DNA of 64,000 nucleotides, from positions 196,674 to 260,673 of the forward strand of contig NZ_JACSPO010000003.1 of the NCBI RefSeq assembly GCF_014837105.1. The letters are read 5' to 3'. The position numbers were made by a program, and so were the translations under genes. Positions 47,213 through 54,409 of this stretch are shown here, piece by piece; the first letter of the stretch is position 1, and every line of letters starts with the position of its first letter. Under the pieces are notes generated by a model. The model had not been told where the DNA came from. It worked only from the letters and a program-made list of their open reading frames with translations, and searched no databases. The stretch comes from Oceanitalea stevensii. Its GTDB lineage: Bacteria; Actinomycetota; Actinomycetes; Actinomycetales; Actinomycetaceae.

Positions 47213-47668
47213 ATGGAGCGACGCCGCCGACAGAGGCCCGGGACCTGGGCCGCGCTGATCGCGCTGCTCGTCGCTGCCGGCTGCGGTGTCCCGGCCGCAC
47301 AGGGCGCCTGCATCTCCTGGGCACCCGCCGACGACGACGCCGCCCGGACCGAGCTGGCCAACGTCGTCGTGGAGGGCCGGCCGCTCGAGCGGGTGGGGGA
47401 GCGGGCCATGTTCGGGGTGACCGCGACGGTGTGGCGCGTGGAGGTCGACCGCGTCCTCAAGGGGACGGCCGAGCCGGGAACCACCATCGACGTCGCCGCC
47501 ACCCCGCGCTCGTGCGAGGCAGGAGGCGCGTACCCCGACGGTGACCCCCTGGACGGCGCGGGCCGTCTCCGGCTCTACCTCAGCGACTCGGACTTCGGGA
47601 TCGAGGGCACCGAGGCCGGCCTCGCACTCATCACGCCGTTCGACGGCGTCGGCGCTGCGGAGGGCTGA
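47213..47668 (+). CDS. putative lipoprotein of unknown function
   Basis: This 151-residue protein has a short signal peptide and lipobox VAAGC (Cys about 24). A second Cys (QGACISW) follows soon after. The mature part has a beta-rich pattern with VDRVLKGTAEPGTTIDV, a motif seen in actinobacterial secreted proteins of unknown role. The ATG lacks a close ribosome-binding site. I do not recognise a family. Confidence 0.7.
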   Translation: MERRRRQRPGTWAALIALLVAAGCGVPAAQGACISWAPADDDAARTELANVVVEGRPLERVGERAMFGVTATVWRVEVDRVLKGTAEPGTTIDVAATPRSCEAGGAYPDGDPLDGAGRLRLYLSDSDFGIEGTEAGLALITPFDGVGAAEG

Positions 47669-47688
47669 CGGCACGAGCCCGCGACCGG

Positions 47689-47694
47689 TAGCGT
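47689..47694 (+). promoter_or_regulatory. putative -10 element of the gene at 47712
   Basis: TAGCGT would give a leader of about 10 nt before ATG 47712. It lies just after the preceding lipoprotein gene. Confidence 0.35.
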
Positions 47695-47711
47695 TGCCCC
47701 CGGGGGACCGG

Positions 47712-48056
47712 ATGACGACGACGTTCACGGAAGGCCCGCTCGTGGCAACGCCTGCCCCCAGCCCCGCAGTCCCCACCGCCAGCAGCAGCGCGCTGACCTG
47801 GCTCATGCTCGTGTTCGCTGTCCCCGTCCCGATCGGGGTCGTGCTCGCGTTCCTCCCGCAGCTGCGGGACATCGGCGAGGTCTCGCACTGGCCGTGGGAC
47901 GCCTACGGGTTCCTCGGCTGGTGGCTCGTGCCGCTCAGCCTGGCCGTGGCCGCCGCGCTCGGCGCGGCGCGGCCGGCAGGTGCTCGGAGCCGCGCGGTCC
48001 GGGTGCTGGCCGTCCTCGCGGTGCTGACGACGGCCGCGCTGTTCCTCAACCCCTGA
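47712..48056 (+). CDS. small three-helix membrane protein, unknown
   Basis: This 114-residue protein has three hydrophobic segments (TWLMLVFAVPVPIGVVLAFL; GWWLVPLSLAVAAALGAA; VRVLAVLAVLTTAALFL) and a Thr/Pro/Ser-rich N-terminus. I do not recognise the family. It follows the lipoprotein at 47213 in the same direction and converges on the DUF4287 gene with a 14-bp gap. Confidence 0.6.
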   Translation: MTTTFTEGPLVATPAPSPAVPTASSSALTWLMLVFAVPVPIGVVLAFLPQLRDIGEVSHWPWDAYGFLGWWLVPLSLAVAAALGAARPAGARSRAVRVLAVLAVLTTAALFLNP

Positions 48057-48070
48057 CCGGGGCGCCGGGC

Positions 48071-48364
48071 TCACGAGTCGTCGGGCCGGGTGTCCTTGCC
48101 GTCGAGCCACAGGCGGTCGGAGGCGTCGGCGTGGGAGCCGCCGGAGCCGACGTGCGTGGCGCTGATGCGCTCGCCCTTGGTGATGACGTGGACCATCGCC
48201 ATGGCGTGGCCTCGTCCGAGCCCGTGCTCGTCGCGCAGCCACTCGACGATCGGCGTGGCCTTGGTGTCCGGGCCGAAGCCCCGGTCGTTGGCCTGCTCCA
48301 GCAGCTGGCGCGGCGTGAGGCCGGTCTTGGTCTCGACGGCGTCGAGGTAGGCCTGGAAGGACAT
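48071..48364 (-). CDS. DUF4287 domain protein
   Basis: This 97-residue protein begins MSFQAYLDAVETKTGLTP, the hallmark of DUF4287. It continues with VEWLRDEHGLGRGHAMAMVHVI, a small helical domain of unknown function that is common in actinobacteria and often occurs as a single-domain protein. ATG 48364 is preceded by GGAGAGGAG; a longer open frame starting at 48412 is less likely. The gene appears to be monocistronic. Confidence 0.85.
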   Translation of the reverse strand: MSFQAYLDAVETKTGLTPRQLLEQANDRGFGPDTKATPIVEWLRDEHGLGRGHAMAMVHVITKGERISATHVGSGGSHADASDRLWLDGKDTRPDDS

Positions 48365-48464
48365 CGCTGCTCCTCTCCGCGGGAGCGCCGGCGCGCGCCC
48401 GGTGCGCCTCACCGTACAGAGGCGGTCAACCCCGCCGTCCGAGGGCAGCGGCGCGCCAGCCGCG

Positions 48465-48704
48465 TCAGCGGGAGAGGACCCGCTCGAGCGGGATGCTGCC
48501 GTCCTGCCAGGGGAGCAGGGCCCACAGCGCGACGTAGAGCACCCACCCGATGCCCGGCAGCAGGAACGCGAGCAGGAGGAGCAGGCGCACGATCATGACG
48601 TTGGCGCCGAGGCGGGCGGCGACCCCACCGCAGACGCCGCCGAGGATGCGCTGGGGGCCGCGCCGGAAGCCGGTGCGGCGGATGCTGTCGAAGAAGGTGC
48701 TCAT
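48465..48704 (-). CDS. PspC-domain membrane protein
   Basis: This 79-residue protein is a stand-alone PspC domain (GPQRILGGVCGGVAARLGA, then a hydrophobic hairpin ending in WALLPW). PspC proteins sense membrane stress in the phage-shock system, but short actinobacterial forms are often orphan. ATG 48704 follows a leaderless-type -10; GTG 48713 is possible but lies within the promoter spacing. Confidence 0.88.
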   Translation of the reverse strand: MSTFFDSIRRTGFRRGPQRILGGVCGGVAARLGANVMIVRLLLLLAFLLPGIGWVLYVALWALLPWQDGSIPLERVLSR

Positions 48705-48711
48705 GGCGTCC

Positions 48712-48717
48712 ACGCTA
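48712..48717 (-). promoter_or_regulatory. -10 element of the PspC gene, leaderless type
   Basis: TAGCGT on the minus strand ends 7 nt before ATG 48704. The 287-bp region 48705-48991 holds no other gene or RNA that I can support. Confidence 0.45.
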
Positions 48718-48991
48718 GGGCCGCCGCCGGTGCCCGGGCATCGGGGAGCACCCTGATCCCACCCTGGTCCGCGTTGCCGTGCGCGCGGGGCACGCGGGGA
48801 TCACCCTCCGGCGAGGCCTCAGGGCGTCCCCAGCGGGTGGGGGCGGGCGCCGAGCTCGCCACGGCTGCGCGTCTCCGACTTGGCGAACACCGCGGGAGGT
48901 GGTCCTGCGCCGTGTGGTGGCAGCCAGGTGATGCGAGCGCTCAGCCAGGACGTCACTCCGCTCGTCGCACTCGTGGCCACCCTGTGGCGAC

Positions 48992-49927
48992 TCAGGCCGC
49001 GTCCCACCAGCGCAGCACGCGCAGGGCCCGGAGGGTCACCCACCGGCTGGGGAAGCCCTCGCCCTCGCCGAGGTCGAGGAGGGTGGGTCCCTCGTGGTGC
49101 AGCTCCAGCGTCCACAGCCCTCGCTCGTCCGCCTTGCCCCGGACGAGCTCGACCGCCTCCGCGAGGCGAGGGTCGCGGCGGTCGGCCAGCCGGAAGTGCT
49201 CGAGGCCGCGCAGGACGTCGTGGTACCAGCGCACGGGGTAGGACAGCATCGTCATCCGCGGGTCGGCGACGGCGCCGTCGGAGCGACGACGGAACAGGCC
49301 GCGCTCGAGCAGGTACTCCTCGCCCGCGAGCCGGGCCTCGCGGACGTCGGGATCGTCGTGGCCGGCACGCTCCCACGCGAGCAGGCCCTCGACGACGCAG
49401 ATGGTGGAGTGGAAGGAGGAGACCGAGGCACCGTGCTCGGCCCAGCAGTTCCACCCGCCGTCCGGCAGGCGGCCGGCCAGCAGGGTGGAGACCATGGGGG
49501 AGGCGTCCTGCTCGAAGTACGCGGCCGTGCGCAGCGCGACGCCGTTGATGCAGGGCTCGACCTCGCCGTCGAGGAAGGGCTCGCCCTCGTGCTCCCAGCG
49601 CACGTGCTCGCGTACCAGGGTGAGGGCGCGTCCGGCCTGTCGGCTGCGCGGGTCCAGGCCGAGGTCGGCGAGCTGCTGGAGGGCGAAGTGGGTGGCCGTC
49701 CACGCGTCGAAGAACGGACGCGACTCGTCCACCCACCCGGGGCGGTAGGTGCCGCCGTCCCAGCGACCGTCGTCGGCCTGCTCGGCGAGGAGCTGCGCGC
49801 CCCAGCCGGTCGTCGCGACCCGGGCGCGCTCCGCGCTCACCTCGTCCTCCGGTGCGTCGGTGAGGTCGGAAAACACCTGCCAGCGCAGTGCGGGGTCCGA
49901 GTCGAGCAGCCAGGCCACGACGTCCAT
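48992..49927 (-). CDS. squalene-cyclase/prenyltransferase-like alpha-toroid protein
   Basis: This 311-residue protein is annotated in relatives as a squalene cyclase-like protein, but I see no DXDD or cyclase QW motifs. It has alpha-toroid-like repeats (LLAEQADDGRWDGG, ALRTAAYF, LLAGRLPDGGWNCWAEHGA, LEHFRLADRRDPRL) similar to the terpenoid-cyclase/prenyltransferase fold. No isoprenoid genes surround it. A non-terpene hydrolase or binding role is more likely than cyclisation. The ATG follows a leaderless-type -10 by 7 nt. Confidence 0.75.
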   Translation of the reverse strand: MDVVAWLLDSDPALRWQVFSDLTDAPEDEVSAERARVATTGWGAQLLAEQADDGRWDGGTYRPGWVDESRPFFDAWTATHFALQQLADLGLDPRSRQAGRALTLVREHVRWEHEGEPFLDGEVEPCINGVALRTAAYFEQDASPMVSTLLAGRLPDGGWNCWAEHGASVSSFHSTICVVEGLLAWERAGHDDPDVREARLAGEEYLLERGLFRRRSDGAVADPRMTMLSYPVRWYHDVLRGLEHFRLADRRDPRLAEAVELVRGKADERGLWTLELHHEGPTLLDLGEGEGFPSRWVTLRALRVLRWWDAA

Positions 49928-49934
49928 GCGCGGA

Positions 49935-49940
49935 ACACTA
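49935..49940 (-). promoter_or_regulatory. -10 element of the toroid-protein gene, leaderless type
   Basis: TAGTGT on the minus strand ends 7 nt before ATG 49927, with no ribosome-binding site. Confidence 0.45.
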
Positions 49941-50052
49941 CGCCCGCCAGTGTCAGCGGTCGTCGGAACGGCATCCCTCCAGGGATCCCGTGACGGGCGC
50001 GCGGACGGGTCTCCGCGCCGACCCCGCCGGCGCGATGACGACCCCTCAGTAG

Positions 50053-50565
50053 TCAGTCACGCGCCAACGCCCAGGTGCTCAGGCCGGTCACGCCACCGGC
50101 CACCAGCCCGATCCGGGTGTGTGCGTACCGCACACCGCGTGCCGTCAGCCGCTCGCCCCACCGGTGGATCGCGCGCTCGCCTGCCACCGACGCGCCGACA
50201 CCCAGCGCGGCCAACGCCACGCCGGCCACCGCCCTGACCGGCCGAGCCCGGTTCGGTGGGGTGTCACCCAGCCCGAGTGCCTGCGCGTCGATCACGGGCG
50301 CGGTCGCCATGCGTGCCACGAGGGCGGTGGGCACCGCCTCTGCTGCTGGCGCCTTCCCGCCTCCCTCGGCGGCGTCCGGGGTGCCGCCGTCGGCCACCCG
50401 AGCGGCTCGCGCGGCCCACGCCGCACCCCCGACGATCACCGCCACCTTGAGCCACCCGCGTGCTCGACGCGACGCGACGACGTCGGGCAGCGCGTACCAG
50501 ACGCCGGTCAGCACGCCGTTGAGGACGGCGTCGCCCGCCGTCCCATGTGCTTCTTGCCTACCCAC
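50053..50565 (-). CDS. hypothetical Ala-rich membrane-associated protein
   Basis: This 170-residue protein begins MGRQEAHGTAGDAVLNGV from GTG 50565, chosen because GGGAG lies 5 nt upstream; the open frame continues to 50616 without a better signal. It has two or three moderately hydrophobic segments (LKVAVIVGGAAWAARAAR; AVAGVALAALGVGASVAG; IGLVAGGVTGLSTWALA). I do not recognise the family; a small membrane protein is the best guess. Confidence 0.6.
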   Translation of the reverse strand: MGRQEAHGTAGDAVLNGVLTGVWYALPDVVASRRARGWLKVAVIVGGAAWAARAARVADGGTPDAAEGGGKAPAAEAVPTALVARMATAPVIDAQALGLGDTPPNRARPVRAVAGVALAALGVGASVAGERAIHRWGERLTARGVRYAHTRIGLVAGGVTGLSTWALARD

Positions 50566-50643
50566 GTGTGCTCCCTCGTCCGGTGTCGAACCACTAACGC
50601 TCGGGCCGCCGGGCAAGTTCCGTCGAATGTGACGATCCCGCGA

Positions 50644-51084
50644 TCATGCCGGACTGTGTGAGTCGCGCTCGAGGGTCTGCTTCGCCCAGCTCGAAGGTGC
50701 TGCGCAGTCCGTGGCATCCCCGAAGCTCCATTCGGGCCAGATCGTGTCCGGTCCAGCACACCCCACGAGGCTGCGGTCCCCAAGGGGCTCAGTCAGCTCT
50801 ACGGCGACTTCCTCGATCCGGAGGTCCTCACTGCAGGGGCTGTTCTTGTCCACGCGCAGATACGCCCTGATTTCCACGACCTCGCCGCCCTCGTCGACGT
50901 CAACTCTGTCGTAGTCGACGCATGTGCTTCCTCCCGCGTACACCAGAAGAGAGAGCTGGTGCCCGCTGGCGTCTTCGCTCACCGACCACTGGACGCGCTC
51001 GACTGCCACGCTCGCACTGGTACAAGCCGACGCAGCTGCGAGGACACCAATGGCCATCAGGATCGGGCGCACCGGCGTGATCAT
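50644..51084 (-). CDS. putative lipoprotein with disulfide-type cysteines
   Basis: This 146-residue protein begins MITPVRPILMAIGVLAAASAC; the lipobox ASAC puts the anchor Cys near 21. The mature part has four or five further cysteines (STCVDYD, NSPCSEDL, VGCAGPD, TDCAAPS), suggesting disulfides outside the cell. ATG 51084 follows a leaderless-type -10. No family is recognised. A decayed gene fragment lies just upstream on the same strand. Confidence 0.7.
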   Translation of the reverse strand: MITPVRPILMAIGVLAAASACTSASVAVERVQWSVSEDASGHQLSLLVYAGGSTCVDYDRVDVDEGGEVVEIRAYLRVDKNSPCSEDLRIEEVAVELTEPLGDRSLVGCAGPDTIWPEWSFGDATDCAAPSSWAKQTLERDSHSPA

Positions 51085-51091
51085 GCACGTA

Positions 51092-51097
51092 ACCGTA
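51092..51097 (-). promoter_or_regulatory. -10 element of the lipoprotein gene at 51084, leaderless type
   Basis: TACGGT on the minus strand ends 7 nt before ATG 51084. Confidence 0.45.
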
Positions 51098-51189
51098 CGT
51101 CCGCAGGAGGGGGCGTTGGAAAGGAGTGCGCGCCGGGTGCCCGATTCCTGGAAGGTGGCGCGGTGTTGGCCGACGAGGGCGCTCATTCT

Positions 51190-51385
51190 CACGCCGAGTG
51201 CACGATGAAGTACTGGTCGCCTTCACAGCCATCCGGAAGGTGCTCAGCGACCGACGGAGGATTCTCGCTGTATCCGCTCCCAGTGACACGGAGTCACCTG
51301 CCGAGAACGTGTGGTTGAGCCCAGAGAGCGTGCCGGCCCCGTCCTCCCAGGTGAAGTCGGACGGGAAGATCGGCACGACGAGCTG
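51190..51385 (-). pseudogene. remnant of a secreted or lipoprotein gene 3' end
   Basis: In one minus-strand frame the segment PIFPSDFTWEDGAGTLSG-LNHTFSAGDSVSLGAD reads like the C-terminal beta domain of actinobacterial secreted proteins. It has no plausible start, follows the VOC stop at 51403, and loses sensible composition after about 60 codons. It occupies most of the 318-bp gap before the next gene. A truncated gene fragment is the simplest reading, but it rests on composition and motif style only. Confidence 0.35.
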
Positions 51386-51402
51386 GTGCCGGTGCTCGCC
51401 GG

Positions 51403-52143
51403 CTACGGACCGGGGGGAGGGGAGGGGGGAGCTGCGGGCAGTACGCACAGCTCGTTGCCGGACGGGTCGGCGTACACCCGCCACGGCAGGTCACCCCAGC
51501 CCGGGTCGAGCTCCCGTCCGCCACGCGCGACGATGCCCGCGGCGACGTCGTCGGCGTCGTCACCGGGCTCGAGGCGGACATCGAGATGGACCCGGTTCTT
51601 CGCGCCGCCCTTGGGGGCCGGCTCGGTGCACAGCTCGAGGAGCGGACCGCGACGGGACGGGTGCCGCAGCGAGCAGGGCGCGACGCCGTCGGCCCTGGTC
51701 CAGCCGGTGAGCCACGACCAGAACTCGAGGTCGCGCTCGGGGTCGGCGGAGTCGAGGGGGAGAGCCGCGATCGGCCCGGTGTCGCTGTAGACGTCCCGGT
51801 GCTCCATGACGCAGAACGGGTTGCCCTCGGGATCGGCGAGGACGACCCACGGCACGTCGCCCTGCCCGATGTCGAGGTGCCGGGCACCGAGCTCGAGGAA
51901 CCTGTCGACGAGCTCGAGCTGGCGGTCCCCGCCGAGCAGGTCGAGGTGCAGTCGCAGCGGCTCGGCCGGTGGCTCGGGGACCGGCTGGACGCACAGGTCG
52001 ATGACCGGGCCGTCGGGGATCGGGAGCCGGGTCTCGAACCCCTCCGGCCCGTCACTGAGCCGCTCGCCCCCGAGGACGGCCTCCCAGAACCGGCCGACCC
52101 GGCCCGGGTCGACGGCGTCGAGCACGATGTTCTCCAGACGCAT
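51403..52143 (-). CDS. two-domain VOC protein (glyoxalase-like)
   Basis: This 246-residue protein has two tandem VOC domains (MRLENIVLDAVDPGRVGRFWEAVLGG near residue 1; RDLEFWSWLTGWTRADG near residue 130), both ending in a DPEGNPFCVM/DPSGNELCVL strand. Two domains in one chain can form a single active site. The substrate is unknown; the family includes resistance proteins and dioxygenases. ATG 52143 follows a leaderless-type -10; the longer frame from 52179 is not used. Confidence 0.85.
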   Translation of the reverse strand: MRLENIVLDAVDPGRVGRFWEAVLGGERLSDGPEGFETRLPIPDGPVIDLCVQPVPEPPAEPLRLHLDLLGGDRQLELVDRFLELGARHLDIGQGDVPWVVLADPEGNPFCVMEHRDVYSDTGPIAALPLDSADPERDLEFWSWLTGWTRADGVAPCSLRHPSRRGPLLELCTEPAPKGGAKNRVHLDVRLEPGDDADDVAAGIVARGGRELDPGWGDLPWRVYADPSGNELCVLPAAPPSPPPGP

Positions 52144-52149
52144 GGCACC

Positions 52150-52155
52150 ACGGTA
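52150..52155 (-). promoter_or_regulatory. -10 element of the two-domain VOC gene, leaderless type
   Basis: TACCGT on the minus strand ends 6 nt before ATG 52143. Confidence 0.45.
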
Positions 52156-52304
52156 GGACCGGCCGGGGGAGCGGTACACCCCAGGCCTCCCACTTCACCA
52201 CCGACGTCGCACCTGACGCGGTCGCCGACCTCGCCGTCGACGGGTCCACCGCGCCGCGCGGGAGGACTCGAGGAAAACGGCTGCGGGGAACGGAGCGGCT
52301 GGCA

Positions 52305-52310
52305 TAGCGT
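52305..52310 (+). promoter_or_regulatory. -10 element of the CPBP gene, leaderless type
   Basis: TAGCGT ends 6 nt before ATG 52317, which lacks a ribosome-binding site. Confidence 0.5.
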
Positions 52311-52316
52311 CGAGAG

Positions 52317-53183
52317 ATGACCCATCCCGATCGCGGTCAGGTGTCGGAGGCCGTGCGTCTGCCCGTCGCGGCTCGGTTGGCCGTCGTCGTCACGGGTGCC
52401 CTCCTGGGCTGGCTGGGCATCGCGGCCCTGACCACTCGGGTGTGGGGCGAGGGGCTCTCACTGGCGAGGCACGCCGTCAGTGCCGTGGCGGCGCTGATCG
52501 TCGCCGGTGTCCTCGTCGTGGCGGCGCGGCGCCTGCTGGACAGGCGCCCCGTCGGGACGCTGGGGCTGTCCGGTGGGCGGCGCGCGGTCCGTGATCTGGT
52601 CTCCGGGGCCCTGAGCTGGTTGGTGCCGGCGGCGGTCGGGCTGGCGGTCGCCCTGGCGGCCGGGTGGCTGCGGATCGAGATCGACGCGACGCTCGCCGAG
52701 ACCGTCGGCGCCGTGCTCCTGCTCGTCGTCCTGGTCCTCGTCTACGAGGCGTTCCCGGAGGAGCTGCTCTTCCGCGGGTACGTCTACCGCAACCTCACCG
52801 CCGCCATGGCGCCCTGGCTCGCCGTCCTCGTCCAGGCACTCCTCTTCATGCTGTTCGGCACGGCGCTGTGGGTGATCACCGAGGGATGGGGCGTCCTCCT
52901 CGAGCGTCTGGTCCTGTTCCTCGGGATGGGGGTCGTCGTCGGGTGCATCCGGCTGATCTCCGGCTCGGTGTGGGCCACGGTCGGGTGGCACCTCGCGTTC
53001 CAGGTGGTCATGCAGCTCGTCGTCTCCGGCCAGTACCTCGAGGTCACGGTGAGTGACGAGACCGTGTTCGTCGTGGCGACGGCGGTGGTGGCCTTCGCGA
53101 CGTCGCCGACGGTCGCCGGGTTCCTGTGGCCGGGCAAGGAGAACTGGACCCGGCCCGAGCCCGATGTCGTGCCTGGCCGATGA
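52317..53183 (+). CDS. CPBP-family intramembrane metalloprotease-like protein
   Basis: This 288-residue protein has about eight membrane segments. The CAAX protease/bacteriocin-processing motif EAFPEELLFRGYVYR lies near residues 144-158, with the paired Glu of motif 1, and motif 3 is GWHLAFQ with the metal His. Family members cleave prenylated or other membrane substrates or confer bacteriocin immunity; the role here is unknown. Motif 2 (FxxxH) is degenerate, so activity is uncertain. Confidence 0.82.
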   Translation: MTHPDRGQVSEAVRLPVAARLAVVVTGALLGWLGIAALTTRVWGEGLSLARHAVSAVAALIVAGVLVVAARRLLDRRPVGTLGLSGGRRAVRDLVSGALSWLVPAAVGLAVALAAGWLRIEIDATLAETVGAVLLLVVLVLVYEAFPEELLFRGYVYRNLTAAMAPWLAVLVQALLFMLFGTALWVITEGWGVLLERLVLFLGMGVVVGCIRLISGSVWATVGWHLAFQVVMQLVVSGQYLEVTVSDETVFVVATAVVAFATSPTVAGFLWPGKENWTRPEPDVVPGR

Positions 53184-53238
53184 CTTCGGCACGCGCCGGC
53201 GGTCAGCACCACCGCACAGTCGGCCGGAGGAGGTAGCG

Positions 53239-53889
53239 ATGTCCAGGACCCGGATCCACAACCTGTCGATCTCACTCGACGGTTATGTCGCGGGGGAGGT
53301 GCAGAGTCTCGAGACCCCGATGGGGCACGCGGGGGAGCGGCTCCACGAGTGGATGTTCGCCACCAGCTTCGGGGCCAGGCTGGTGGGCGCACCGACGGGC
53401 AGTGCCGGGGTCGACGACGCGATGGCTCGTTGGCACGAGCCGGGCATCGGTGCGGAGATCATGGGGGCGGGCAAGTTCGGGCCACCCGGCTGGCAGGACG
53501 ACGCCGACTGGCGGGGCTGGTGGGGGAGCGAGCCCCCGTTCCACACCTCGGTCATCGTGCTCACCCACCGCCCGCGCGCGCCGATCGAGATGGCGGGCGG
53601 CACGACCTTCCACTTCCTCGACGCCTCACCGGCGGAGGCGCTCGACGTCGCACGTCGGGCCGCCGGCGGCCTCGACGTCCGTATCGGTGGCGGGGCGACC
53701 GTCGCGCGAGAGTTCATCGCCGCGGGCCTCGTCGACCACATCCACCTCGTCCAGGTGCCCATCGTCCTCGGGCGCGGCGCCTTGCTGTGGGACGGTCTGG
53801 AGGGGCTGGAGCACAGTTATGACATCGACGTGGTCTCGACGTCCAGCGGCGTCACCCACCTGACGTTCACGAGACGCTCGAGTGAGTGA
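53239..53889 (+). CDS. dihydrofolate reductase-like (RibD C-terminal domain) protein
   Basis: This 216-residue protein has the RibD_C/DHFR-like fold: NLSISLDGYVAG at the start, GAGKFGPPGW near the middle, VIVLTHRPR and IGGGATVAREFIAAGLVDHIHL at the NADPH side. Free-standing members are general NADPH reductases and not evidence for riboflavin synthesis. ATG 53239 follows GGAGGAGG. It overlaps the next gene by 8 bp, so the two are probably co-expressed. Confidence 0.85.
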   Translation: MSRTRIHNLSISLDGYVAGEVQSLETPMGHAGERLHEWMFATSFGARLVGAPTGSAGVDDAMARWHEPGIGAEIMGAGKFGPPGWQDDADWRGWWGSEPPFHTSVIVLTHRPRAPIEMAGGTTFHFLDASPAEALDVARRAAGGLDVRIGGGATVAREFIAAGLVDHIHLVQVPIVLGRGALLWDGLEGLEHSYDIDVVSTSSGVTHLTFTRRSSE

Positions 53890-54331
53890 AGTCCGACGGC
53901 GGCGCACGCTGGTCTCCGTCGGCGCCGTGCTTCTCCTGGCGTCCTGTGGCGCAGTGGGCGGCGTGCGCACCGCCGAGGCCGCCGGCCACGTGGCACTGAT
54001 CCAGGGCATGGACGTCGGCGGGGGCGATGCTGCGTGGTTCGGCACGCTGGGTGTCAACGAGAAGGGGTGTCTGGGGCTCGCCGGCCCGCACGACGAGGTC
54101 GCCACCGTCGTCATCTGGCCTGCCGGCACCAGGCTCGACGACGACGGCAGCATCCTGGACGATCGAGGCCGCGCCGTCCGCATCGGCGACGAGCTGGAGG
54201 CGGGCGGCGGGGAGGAACCGTTCGTCGCCAGCTATCCCGAGCAGGCCGAGCGCTGTCTCGAGGACCCAGCCGACGACGAGGCGGTCGTCATCGTGCTGTG
54301 GACGGTCACCGCTGCCAGACAGCCCGGCTGA
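53882..54331 (+). CDS. putative lipoprotein ending beside dif
   Basis: This 149-residue protein has a signal peptide and lipobox LLASC (Cys about 22). It contains Asp/Gly-rich segments and an internal GTRLDDDGSILDDRGR, suggesting a small beta domain outside the cell. No family is recognised. The GTG lies within the end of the DHFR-like gene. Its stop is inside the hairpin 54301-54336, and the dif site starts 13 bp after its last base. Confidence 0.65.
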   Translation: MSEVRRRRTLVSVGAVLLLASCGAVGGVRTAEAAGHVALIQGMDVGGGDAAWFGTLGVNEKGCLGLAGPHDEVATVVIWPAGTRLDDDGSILDDRGRAVRIGDELEAGGGEEPFVASYPEQAERCLEDPADDEAVVIVLWTVTAARQPG

Positions 54332-54336
54332 CCGTC
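54301..54336 (+). terminator. hairpin at the end of the lipoprotein gene, 8 bp before dif
   Basis: GACGGTCA (54301-54308) pairs with TGACCGTC (54329-54336), with an inner GCTG/CAGC stem (54311-54314/54320-54323). It overlaps the stop codon and would end plus-strand transcription before dif. Confidence 0.55.
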
Positions 54337-54344
54337 TTGGGTGT

Positions 54345-54372
54345 ATCGCCGATAATGTACATTATGTCATTC
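54345..54372. other. dif: dif site, XerC/XerD chromosome dimer resolution site
   Basis: The 28-bp site contains CCGATAATGTACATTATGTC, matching the published actinobacterial dif consensus (as I recall it) at all but the outermost bases. The palindromic core ATAATGTACATTAT (54352-54365) stands out as AT-rich in a very GC-rich sequence. It lies in a 78-bp gap between convergent genes, and gene orientation switches here. XerC and XerD would recombine it, guided by FtsK, in the replication terminus. Confidence 0.9.
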
Positions 54373-54409
54373 CACCCTGGCTCCGCAGAGGACGCCCCGG
54401 CTCCGGCGC

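Noticed and set aside
48705..48991. Small RNA or gene in the PspC-toroid gap
   Set aside because: No promoter with a plausible -35, no stable hairpin and no coding frame; I report it as empty.
53239..53889. Taking the DHFR-like gene as a riboflavin biosynthesis gene (RibD)
   Set aside because: It has only the RibD C-terminal-type fold, lacks the deaminase domain and lies 29 kb from the riboswitch. Free-standing members are generic reductases.
54352..54365. Reading ATAATGTACATTAT as a transcription factor operator
   Set aside because: The surrounding bases and AT-rich core agree with the actinobacterial dif consensus, and gene orientation switches here. dif explains it better than an operator.
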